This document shows, one piece after another, positions 30,146 to 35,708 of a stretch of DNA of 35,708 nucleotides. Every line of letters starts with the position of its first letter. Position 1 is the stretch's first letter. Position numbers and translations under genes: made by a program. The notes under the pieces are model-generated. The model was given only the letters and a program-made list of their open reading frames with translations. It did not search any database and was not told the origin of the DNA. Source of the DNA: a virus; IMG/VR virus record IMGVR_UViG_3300025769_000374, positions 1-35,708 of that record. The stretch is one strand, 5' to 3'.

Positions 30146-31267
30146 ATGCCTGTTGTGCCTGAATCAAAGCATTCAACCGCGTCCAGAATTTACGACTGGT
30201 ATACGGACAAGCCGCAAGACCATCGCGACCATCTTGGCGCGTCTTTGATCGGGCATGAGTGTGACCGCTACTTATGGATGACGTTTCGTTGGGCGGGACT
30301 TACTCGTTTTAAAGGGCGAATGCTTCGCCTTTTTAACACGGGCGTTCGTGAAGAAGATCGCATCCATGAGGAATTGCGCGGCATTGGCGTCGAATTGCAC
30401 GTTGAGGAAAACGGCAAGCAAATTACTTGCCGTGACTCAACGGGGCATTTCGGCGGCAGTGTCGATGGTGTCGGCAAGGGGTTTCCTGAAGCGCCAAAGA
30501 GTTGGGCGGTGCTTGAGTGTAAGACGCACAACAGCCGCTCATTTACTGATTTAACAAAGAAAGGCGTTAAAGACTCCAAGCCGCGCCACTACGCGCAGAT
30601 GCAGGTCTACATGGGCTTGATGGGCCTAGAACGGGCGATGTACTTTGCGGTCAACAAGGACACCGACGAAATCTTTACCGAATGGGTGAAGTTTGACGAA
30701 CCTGAGTTTGACCGCCTGTTGGACAGAGCGAAGCGTGTCATTAATGAAACAGTTCCCCCGTCTAAGCTGTCGGATGATCCGGCACATTGGCAGTGCAAGA
30801 ACTGCGACTTTTACGCGCATTGCCACCAGCAAAAAGTGGCGCTTGCGAACTGCCGCACTTGTTGTCATGCCACGCCTGTTGAGAAAGGGCAGTGGCATTG
30901 TGTACATCACAACAAAACACTGAGCGGTAAAGAGCAACGTGCAGGGTGCGACCAGCACCTTTTCATTCCCGCGCTAGTGCCTTTTGGCAAGCCCATTGAC
31001 GGCGGCGATAGCCATGTCGTGTATGAGCATGTTGATACGGGTCGCATGTTTACAAACGGCCCAGATGGCTATAGCAGCAAAGAACTGTCTGTTTGCGTTG
31101 CAGGGATTGTGACCGACAGAACCGTCGAAGCCATGCGCAGTGTCTTTAAAGCGCAGGTTACGGAGTCAAAGCCAACCCGTCGCCCAAGGAAGGGCGATGC
31201 GGTTGATTTGTCGAAGATACCGACAGGGAATCCTGACGTTCCGTTTGACGATCCGCTTCCTTTTTAG
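30146..31267 (+). CDS. PD-(D/E)XK exonuclease with Fe-S cluster and extra Cys/His domain
   Basis: 373 residues. The RecB/Cas4-type nuclease core shows ASLIGHECDRYLW (C39), DRIHEEL (E75-E76), GGSVDG (D107), VLECKTHN (E124, K126) and HYAQMQVYMGLM (Q151). C39, C217, C220 and C226 are positioned to hold a 4Fe-4S cluster as in AddB and Cas4. A further group C236, C239, C240, C252, H254, H255 and C268 makes a second zinc-like site (residues 234-272), and a beta-rich domain follows to residue 330. It would resect DNA ends for the Sak4/DUF669 pair, although some members process host or incoming DNA. Confidence 0.85.
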   Translation: MPVVPESKHSTASRIYDWYTDKPQDHRDHLGASLIGHECDRYLWMTFRWAGLTRFKGRMLRLFNTGVREEDRIHEELRGIGVELHVEENGKQITCRDSTGHFGGSVDGVGKGFPEAPKSWAVLECKTHNSRSFTDLTKKGVKDSKPRHYAQMQVYMGLMGLERAMYFAVNKDTDEIFTEWVKFDEPEFDRLLDRAKRVINETVPPSKLSDDPAHWQCKNCDFYAHCHQQKVALANCRTCCHATPVEKGQWHCVHHNKTLSGKEQRAGCDQHLFIPALVPFGKPIDGGDSHVVYEHVDTGRMFTNGPDGYSSKELSVCVAGIVTDRTVEAMRSVFKAQVTESKPTRRPRKGDAVDLSKIPTGNPDVPFDDPLPF

Positions 31268-31275
31268 ATGGAGAC

Positions 31276-31521
31276 ATGATCGTGCAAGAATTTGATTTAA
31301 TTGAACGCCCAGAACATTACAACAAGGGCGACATTGAATGTATCGACGCTATCCGCTCGCAGTTAACTGAAGAAGAATGGCGTGGATATTTACGAGGACA
31401 GATTGCAAAATACAACTGGCGTCTTGGCCACAAAGATGCGCCTGAACAAGATGCGGGCAAGTTGCTGTGGTACGCCACCTGGCTGACGGGAATTGATCCG
31501 CGTGAAGAAAGGCAAACCTAA
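31276..31521 (+). CDS. DUF3310 protein (nucleotide-kinase-associated domain)
   Basis: 81 residues: ERPEHYNKGDIECIDAIRSQ, LTEEEWRGYLRGQIAKYNWR, LGHKDAPEQDAGKLLWYATW. This is the DUF3310 (SaV-like) signature (HY..gdiEcId.i......f..G...KY..R...Kg...D..Ka.wY). DUF3310 forms the C-terminal part of the T7 gp1.7 nucleotide kinase and often stands alone. A GGAG Shine-Dalgarno lies 7 bases upstream. Confidence 0.85.
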   Translation: MIVQEFDLIERPEHYNKGDIECIDAIRSQLTEEEWRGYLRGQIAKYNWRLGHKDAPEQDAGKLLWYATWLTGIDPREERQT

Positions 31522-31639
31522 AGAGTCACACCCGTGGCGCAAGTTTGGCGCGATTTGGACAGCCAAGAAGTTGGCAATGGAATTAGAAAAGAGACGTAAG
31601 GGGAAGAAAGAATATGAACGAGCTAAGAGACAGGATTGA
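31502..31639 (+). CDS. Small basic protein candidate (45 residues, GTG start)
   Basis: GTG at 31502 starts inside the DUF3310 gene and the TGA at 31637-31639 lies within the next gene. The product KKGKPKESHPWRKFGAIWTA continues with a Lys/Arg/Glu-rich helix ending YERAKRQD, a sequence with strong protein character and high basicity. No Shine-Dalgarno is seen, so initiation would depend on coupling. Function unknown. Confidence 0.45.
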   Translation: MKKGKPKESHPWRKFGAIWTAKKLAMELEKRRKGKKEYERAKRQD

Positions 31640-31757
31640 AACGTTTCTGACGATTAGCGTGTCGCTTTTTGCGATTGGTCTTGCGTGGGTAGGGGTGTGT
31701 GTAGTGGTGGGCCTTTCTTTTGGCCTTGCCGTTCGCGCAGCTAATTGGATTATGTAA
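31614..31757 (+). CDS. Small membrane protein (47 residues)
   Basis: ATG at 31614 with AAGGGGAAGAAAG upstream; TAA at 31755-31757. MNELRDRIETFLTISVSLFA continues IGLAWVGVCVVVGLSFGLAV, a single long or two short membrane spans. The stop is fused to the next start (TAATG). No family recognised. Confidence 0.65.
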   Translation: MNELRDRIETFLTISVSLFAIGLAWVGVCVVVGLSFGLAVRAANWIM

Positions 31758-32104
31758 TGGGCGGGCGTATGTCCCGCAACAAGGGAGCGGCGGCTGAACG
31801 TGAATTCACCGCCATCCTCTCTGAGCATTTAGGCACGCAGATTAAACGCAAGCTGGGCCAAGCCCGTGACTCTGGCGATGACGCGCAATGGGGTAAGTTT
31901 CGCTTTGAAATCAAGCGCCGTGAAACGCTCGCGATTATGGATTGGTGTCGCCAAATTGAGGCGCACTGCCAAGGCGATGACGTCCCGATTGTGGCGTTTA
32001 GGCAAAACGGGCAAGCGTGGCGTGTAGTGCTGCGGCTGTCGGATTTCCTGCCACTGATGCAGGGCGAATTAATTGGAACACAAGAAAAAAATAAAGTTGA
32101 TTAA
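31757..32104 (+). CDS. Holliday-junction-resolvase-like PD-(D/E)XK nuclease
   Basis: 115 residues. MSRNKGAAAEREFTAILSEH (E near residue 14), GQARDSGDDAQWGKFRFEIK (Asp and ExK motif FEIKRR) and a final strand IVAFRQNGQAWRVVLRL follow the minimal Hjc-like nuclease seen at the end of phage recombination modules. It would cut branched DNA before packaging. ATG 31757 overlaps the preceding stop; an in-frame ATG at 31769 begins the conserved region directly and may be the true start. It ends one base before the convergent endolysin gene ends. Confidence 0.8.
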   Translation: MGGRMSRNKGAAAEREFTAILSEHLGTQIKRKLGQARDSGDDAQWGKFRFEIKRRETLAIMDWCRQIEAHCQGDDVPIVAFRQNGQAWRVVLRLSDFLPLMQGELIGTQEKNKVD

Positions 32105-32443
32105 CTAAACTCTTCGCTCAAAATGCGGCACATCGACAAACCGCGTCCAGTTACCGCCCCAGCGATTCTTTGGGTCAAGCGACTCCCAGTAATCGCCCAG
32201 TGGTTTGATGAGGGTTTTGTCGTACGTCAGCCTGCCGTTCTGGAAGAAGTTCAGGTCGATAGCACAGCGCTTCAAGTGAATGCTGTTCATCGTCTTCGAC
32301 CGACCTGTCCTGACGTAAATTTCTTGCTGTTCTGGCGTGCGATAGAGTTCGCCGCCTGTGACGACGAAACCTAATTCGTCAGCCCTGGCAAGTAGCTTTC
32401 TGACATCGCGCAGGAACGCGGCTTGTTCTGCGACCAGGCTCAT
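32105..32443 (-). CDS. Endolysin, M15 (VanY-like) L-alanyl-D-glutamate peptidase type
   Basis: 112 residues from ATG 32443, which overlaps the holin stop as ATGA. Motifs: GELYRTPEQQ, NSIHLKRCAIDLNFF (zinc ligands H56 and D63), GGNWTRFVDVPHFE (third ligand H107, with a neighbouring Glu). This is a minimal M15 peptidase that would cleave peptidoglycan stems, with no cell-wall-binding domain, as usual for Gram-negative hosts. An ORF extension upstream runs through the holin gene and is not used. Confidence 0.85.
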   Translation of the reverse strand: MSLVAEQAAFLRDVRKLLARADELGFVVTGGELYRTPEQQEIYVRTGRSKTMNSIHLKRCAIDLNFFQNGRLTYDKTLIKPLGDYWESLDPKNRWGGNWTRFVDVPHFERRV

Positions 32444-32925
32444 TTGGGCCTCCGCATGTCCATGACCTTTTCGACGGTTCTGCCGCCAAAGTAAGCCAGC
32501 ATCACGATCTGCCCCCACTGCCCTAGCAGCGTGACGTAGGACTCTTCGGCGGCGTATCCAAACGCCGACATCGCGGCAAACATGAAGTAGCCAAAGAGCA
32601 GAGCGGTCAGTGTCAGCGGGCGGATATTTTTTGACAGCCAAGAGTCCGAAGTCATGTCCGCCGTCCAGCGCGTCGTGACAGATTTGGCTTCCGCTTTGAA
32701 GGCTTCAATGTCAAGTTTGTTTTCTTCTAAGCGCAAGCGCATGAGTTCTTCTTCATGCTCCATCTGCGCAATCTGCAATTTGGCTAAGTCTTCGGACGAC
32801 ATGCCAGGATTAAGTTCTACGCCAAGCTTTTTTTCAACGTAATCTTTGCCCTTCGCCATGACTGCGTTAGCGACTAAACCTAAACCATTGGCCAAAAGTT
32901 CGGCCAAAATTACTGGGATAGCCAT
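32440..32925 (-). CDS. Holin of the GTA_holin_3TM type
   Basis: 161 residues. A hydrophobic N-terminus (MAIPVILAELLANGLGLVAN) is followed by a long charged helix (EDLAKLQIAQMEHEEELMRL), the hallmark SDSWLSKNIRPLTLTALLFG, and two more membrane segments (FMFAAMSAFGYAA and YVTLLGQWGQIVMLAYFGG). This matches the 3TM holins first described with gene transfer agents. It would permeabilise the inner membrane so the M15 peptidase can act. Stop and start overlap both neighbours. Confidence 0.85.
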   Translation of the reverse strand: MAIPVILAELLANGLGLVANAVMAKGKDYVEKKLGVELNPGMSSEDLAKLQIAQMEHEEELMRLRLEENKLDIEAFKAEAKSVTTRWTADMTSDSWLSKNIRPLTLTALLFGYFMFAAMSAFGYAAEESYVTLLGQWGQIVMLAYFGGRTVEKVMDMRRPK

Positions 32926-33089
32926 TAGTGCTTACTCGTCAATTTGTTAATTAGTTCAAATGCGGTCTTGACCTTTTCCTCCAAAACAGCCACCCGCAGA
33001 TCTAGTTTCGCTAATACAATGATTAGCGTGATGATGGCAAGCAGGATAGGCCATGCCTTGATAAGAAGCTCAACGACTCCCATCTCCAT
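32925..33089 (-). CDS. Lysis-cassette microprotein, TM plus coiled coil (54 residues)
   Basis: ATG at 33089, TAA at 32925-32927. MEMGVVELLIKAWPILLAII continues TLIIVLAKLDLRVAVLEEKV with a final helix KTAFELINKLTSKH. One membrane span near the N-terminus and a C-terminal coil give it an XhlA-like or minimal spanin-like layout. It is fused by TAATG junctions to both neighbours. No lipobox is seen. Confidence 0.7.
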   Translation of the reverse strand: MEMGVVELLIKAWPILLAIITLIIVLAKLDLRVAVLEEKVKTAFELINKLTSKH

Positions 33090-33310
33090 TACTTATCTGC
33101 CTTTTCATCCAGCTTATCCCAGATGCGGGTCAGGATAGCTTCGATTCGCTCCAAGGCTGATTTGTAATCGTCGCGGCGCACAAACTGATTCATCATTTCT
33201 TTATGGTCGCGCTGAAGATTCTCTAGGCTTGTAGTGATCGAACGAAGTGTCCAACCGCCAAACGCCGCAGCCACCATGATTGCGATATTGAACGCCACTT
33301 GGTAATCCAC
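33089..33310 (-). CDS. Lysis-cassette membrane/coiled-coil protein, XhlA-like (73 residues)
   Basis: MDYQVAFNIAIMVAAAFGGW is a membrane span, followed by LRSITTSLENLQRDHKEMMN and VRRDDYKSALERIEAILTRI, WDKLDEKADK. This 'one TM then FVRRDDy...l.rIe..l..I.dKLd.KadK' order is common in phages beside holin genes. It may help or regulate the holin. It starts 13 bases after the preceding gene. Confidence 0.75.
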   Translation of the reverse strand: MDYQVAFNIAIMVAAAFGGWTLRSITTSLENLQRDHKEMMNQFVRRDDYKSALERIEAILTRIWDKLDEKADK

Positions 33311-33323
33311 TTCATCTCTCCTT

Positions 33324-33686
33324 TTAGAACCACACCCGCTGCGGCGTCACCGGATGCACGCGATACGCCTCTAGCTCCGGCGCTTCCTTCAGCACCCGCA
33401 CGTTGACATGGTAGCCGTCAACCGGGGCCATCTCTAACACGTCGCCTTCGGTCGTGTTAATGATTTGGCCGGTTGGTTTACATATGACCCCTATCATGTC
33501 AATGGCAGGGTAGTTCGCGACCTCATACGGCTCACGCTCAACCTCAATGACTTGGCGGCCTGTTTCCTCTGCGGCCTGTTCCGCTGCCTCCACATCAAAT
33601 GGAGCAGGGGCCGGATATTCCCAGCGGTATAACACCGCACGGGCGTCGGCTTCGGAGTCAAACTTTAAGCAGTAGTCGATGTACAT
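33324..33686 (-). CDS. Tail-region protein of unknown function (120 residues)
   Basis: The protein starts MYIDYCLKFDSEADARAVLY, with NYPAIDMIGVICKPTGQIIN, VLEMAPVDGYHVNVRVLKEA and a final VTPQRVWF. The pattern '-iDviGviyKPTGk...-pgwHvNvr' is frequent in small phage proteins placed between tail fibre and lysis genes. It may be a fibre-associated or tail assembly factor; no function is established. The 54-base gap upstream holds only direct words TACGCA. Confidence 0.7.
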   Translation of the reverse strand: MYIDYCLKFDSEADARAVLYRWEYPAPAPFDVEAAEQAAEETGRQVIEVEREPYEVANYPAIDMIGVICKPTGQIINTTEGDVLEMAPVDGYHVNVRVLKEAPELEAYRVHPVTPQRVWF

Positions 33687-33740
33687 GGTGCGTGTCCTGT
33701 AGGCGTTAACTAACGAAATGCGTAAGGTTTTGCGTATGAA

Positions 33741-35435
33741 TCAGCCGGTCAATGCTTGAAGTTGGGCGTTGGTCAGGCGCTGCGGGTAGTAGGCAATCTT
33801 GCGGATGGTGCCGTTAACTGCGTTTGCGCCTGTTGACCGCGACCCAATGTTAAGCTGCGTCAAACCCGCTGGAACTGTCGCGCTACTATCTTCTGTTCCA
33901 AGCGAACCATTAACGCTTTGCTGTACGCTATTAACAATGTAAGCACCAGCCATTTTTCTCATAGACCCTAATGTAACCGTTACGCTCGGAGACGCTGTAA
34001 TCGCTCCGTTATCAGTTAAAACAAGCTGATTGCTAGTGCCGTTTGAAGCTGTTGATTGTCTAATGTAATTGGTTAACGAATTGCTGTTCATATCAGCAAA
34101 AACATAAGTAGCAGCAGACTCTGGCGTATTTGCCTCCGCATACAACGTCCCTTCTGCCGCGTTATACCAATCGCTGAAATTCGTCCCCGTCATGCTGGCA
34201 GCGTCCGCATTGCGCGTGACAGAGGCGGAGGTGGTTGGGATGTACGATGTCGGATAGCCTCCGGCTTCAAGGTCAGCACCCCAGAGGTAAATGCCGGAGT
34301 AGCCGTCGCCGGTGTAGGAAGTTGTTGTTCCGGTTGAAACAAGAATAATGTTTACGCCACCACTGGCGTTAGACCCGCCAAATGTTCCCGTAATAGAACA
34401 GCGATACCAGCCGTTGCCAACAGGCGTAATAGTTCCTGTTCCACTAATGACCGTTCCGGCCGATAAATCAAAATATGCATCCCCCACTGTAGCCCAGTTT
34501 ACAACGCTAGCATTTTGTAGCCTAAATCTTGTTCTTTCTCCTGCTTTTACATAGACAGAAGCCGTGTAGACTGTATTTGCTATTAAAGAAACGTTTTGAG
34601 TCATGAGATGCGTATTGCTTGCCGTCGTATCCTCAACCAACTTATCGCCTGTTAGCGTTCCATCAGGCGCAACAATCGTGTTAGACGTAATACTTGAGCG
34701 TGTCTTCGACCAATCCGAATCGCTAAAATCTTCACTATACGTCAGCGAATTCGTCCGCTGCTCTTCAATGAACAAGCCATCCGCAGCGCCTGTCGTTGGC
34801 GTATGCTGGAAGCGTGCGACACCCGCTGCTGCCGTTTGCAGGACAGGGATGTAGTTCGTGATGGGCTGCGTGGTCGTGGCGGTGTAGGCGGTCATGCTTG
34901 ACCGGACTTCTAATTGTGCACCCCAAACATAAACCTCGTCGCCGCTGGTATCTAGTTTAATTCCAAGAGTTCTACTGCCGCTTGATAACGCGGTAGTAAC
35001 AGAAAATCTTTGCCAAGTTCCGTCCACCGAAACAGAAGTTGCTGAACTATTTATAGTGTGAGAAATAGAAACCGTGCCAGTACCCGTTTTGCGTTTAACC
35101 CAAATTGAAAAAGTAGCGTCTCCTCCGTCTCCATAATTAATGGTTTGCCCCAATACTGCGTCTGCTGAAGTTGCGGAAAATGTATCTGCTGTTAGCGTTC
35201 CATCTGGCGCAGTATCGGTGTTTGCCGTCACGGTTCCGTTAACAGGAACCCAAGTCGTATTAAAAGTCTGACTTTGCAACACCAAATTCTCTTCCGCCTT
35301 CGCGGTCGTGACGCCGTCGTAGTACGTCCCAGAGCTGGCGCGGCTATAGGTTACGCGGGGGTCAAGGCGACCGACGGAAGCGAAATCCAGCAAGAGGCTG
35401 GGACGCGATGAAGGGAAATTGGATGCAATAGCCAT
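33741..35435 (-). CDS. Tail protein with two carbohydrate-binding-like modules and a C-terminal LamG-like domain
   Basis: 564 residues. The N-terminus (LLLDFASVGRLDPRVTYSRA) is typical of phage tail proteins with adhesin modules. Two related beta-sandwich units follow: one around 50-195 (ENLVLQSQTFNTTWVPVNG, APDGTLTADTF, WGAQLEVRSSMTAYTATT) and one around 227-410 (TNSLTYSEDFSDSDWSKTRS, APDGTLTGDKL, WGADLEAGGYPTSYIPTT). The last 150 residues resemble a concanavalin/LamG fold (EGTLYAEANTPE, LTQLNIGSRSTGANAVNGTI, RKIAYYPQRLTNAQLQAL). It is likely a receptor-binding or accessory fibre that binds surface glycans. Confidence 0.75.
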   Translation of the reverse strand: MAIASNFPSSRPSLLLDFASVGRLDPRVTYSRASSGTYYDGVTTAKAEENLVLQSQTFNTTWVPVNGTVTANTDTAPDGTLTADTFSATSADAVLGQTINYGDGGDATFSIWVKRKTGTGTVSISHTINSSATSVSVDGTWQRFSVTTALSSGSRTLGIKLDTSGDEVYVWGAQLEVRSSMTAYTATTTQPITNYIPVLQTAAAGVARFQHTPTTGAADGLFIEEQRTNSLTYSEDFSDSDWSKTRSSITSNTIVAPDGTLTGDKLVEDTTASNTHLMTQNVSLIANTVYTASVYVKAGERTRFRLQNASVVNWATVGDAYFDLSAGTVISGTGTITPVGNGWYRCSITGTFGGSNASGGVNIILVSTGTTTSYTGDGYSGIYLWGADLEAGGYPTSYIPTTSASVTRNADAASMTGTNFSDWYNAAEGTLYAEANTPESAATYVFADMNSNSLTNYIRQSTASNGTSNQLVLTDNGAITASPSVTVTLGSMRKMAGAYIVNSVQQSVNGSLGTEDSSATVPAGLTQLNIGSRSTGANAVNGTIRKIAYYPQRLTNAQLQALTG

Positions 35436-35455
35436 AATGCTTTACCTTTGTCTAA

Positions 35456-35708
35456 TTAGGCCGCTTCTTCAGTCGCCCACGGCAACGCAACTGCCTTCGG
35501 CTGCTCAACCTTCTGGTTGTCAATCTGCTGCTGCGCCATGCCCTCAAAGCGCGCGATGCCTGCTTCGCCCAAGGCTTCCTTTGTCCACGCAATCACTTGC
35601 GCTTCGGTGATGTCAGGCAGCGCTACGAAGTCCTGCGCGTCAGGCGGCAACAGCTTGGTGTCGCCCTGCACAAAGCCTTTGAGTCCGTCTTCGCTGGCGT
35701 CAATGTCA
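35456..35708 (-). CDS. Small tail-fibre-associated protein, DUF7936-like (C-terminal 83 codons; continues past right edge)
   Basis: The frame enters from the right edge as IDASEDGLKGFVQGDTKLLP and ends in VEQPKAVALPWATEEAA, stop at 35456-35458. It aligns with residues 29-93 of the left-end copy with two differences (TD to EA), then adds the last 18 residues. On a circular map this is the same gene as 1-279, lying between the 733-residue and 564-residue tail proteins. A true tandem paralogue is the alternative. Confidence 0.8.
   Translation of the reverse strand, partial: DIDASEDGLKGFVQGDTKLLPPDAQDFVALPDITEAQVIAWTKEALGEAGIARFEGMAQQQIDNQKVEQPKAVALPWATEEAA
35513..35708. repeat. Right copy of imperfect terminal direct repeat
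   Basis: This is the partner of bases 1-196. The divergent patch is 35561-35582. In the encoded protein it changes two residues (Thr-Asp in the left copy, Glu-Ala in the right); the remaining differences are synonymous, so both versions look functional. Confidence 0.9.

Noticed and set aside
32090-32125. Bidirectional terminator between the convergent block B and endolysin genes
   Set aside because: Only a weak AGTT-GATT-AACT pairing is present; the two genes abut and no stable stem with a T tract is visible.
1-35708. Diversity-generating retroelement, suggested by the variable patch at the contig ends and the BPP-1-like head genes
   Set aside because: No reverse transcriptase gene was found, and the substitutions are not adenine-specific.
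1-35708. tRNA or other structured RNA genes
   Set aside because: No cloverleaf-like pattern with a GTTCRANNC arm and CCA end was noticed by eye; a tRNAscan or Infernal run would be decisive.

Overview
The window is almost entirely one tailed-phage genome (Caudoviricetes, podovirus-type). It has a small and large terminase, portal, scaffold, HK97-fold-type major capsid protein, adaptor and nozzle proteins, a series of low-complexity virion proteins in the place of T7-like internal proteins, tail fibres and a lysis cassette. There is no tape-measure, sheath or long-tail gene, and no integrase, RNA polymerase or DNA polymerase. Shine-Dalgarno leaders, sigma70-like promoters and the holin/M15 lysis genes fit a Gram-negative host; the sequence does not identify the species. 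The first 196 bases and the last 196 bases align without gaps and differ at 10 positions, all inside a 22-base patch. Joining the ends restores one 111-codon gene. The window is therefore best read as a circularly closing, near-complete genome of about 35.5 kb.

Layout. (1) Late block, transcribed leftward from about 22.16 kb to base 1 and continuing across the junction from 35.7 to 32.1 kb: TerS, TerL, portal, small head genes, scaffold, an HNH endonuclease, capsid, decoration-like protein, adaptor, nozzle, a 921-residue Pro-rich/coiled-coil protein, GNAT-like protein, Gln/Asn-rich 18-residue repeat protein, three further virion-type proteins, tail fibre, a small DUF7936-like protein, a second tail protein, two membrane/coiled-coil microproteins, holin and M15 peptidase. 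(2) Early block A, rightward from 22.27 to 26.20 kb: about a dozen tiny, overlapping accessory genes ending in a small HExxH protein. It is interrupted by a gene-free region (22.95-23.42 kb) rich in short repeats that may hold the origin. (3) A leftward pair, 28.35 to 26.17 kb: an HTH repressor-like protein and a primase-helicase, convergent with block A. (4) Early block B, rightward from 28.56 to 32.10 kb: a recombination and nucleotide module (DUF7173-like, Sak4-like ATPase, DUF669, Fe-S PD-(D/E)XK nuclease, DUF3310, resolvase-like nuclease), convergent with the lysis genes.

How it fits together. Replication probably uses host polymerase with the phage primase-helicase. The Sak4/DUF669/exonuclease group would carry out annealing recombination and the small PD-(D/E)XK nuclease would resolve branches before packaging. 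Three rightward promoter candidates carry short inverted repeats in or near their leaders and share a TTGCG/CGCAA theme with the repeat-rich region, which suggests one or two phage DNA-binding regulators. In the late block a strong terminator with a competing upstream arm follows the capsid gene and may set capsid-to-tail expression. The most unusual elements are the 921-residue protein with six copies of an acidic motif plus a helix of roughly 375 residues, the perfectly phased 18-residue repeats of its neighbour, the capsid-distal RNA switch candidate, and the iteron-like region.
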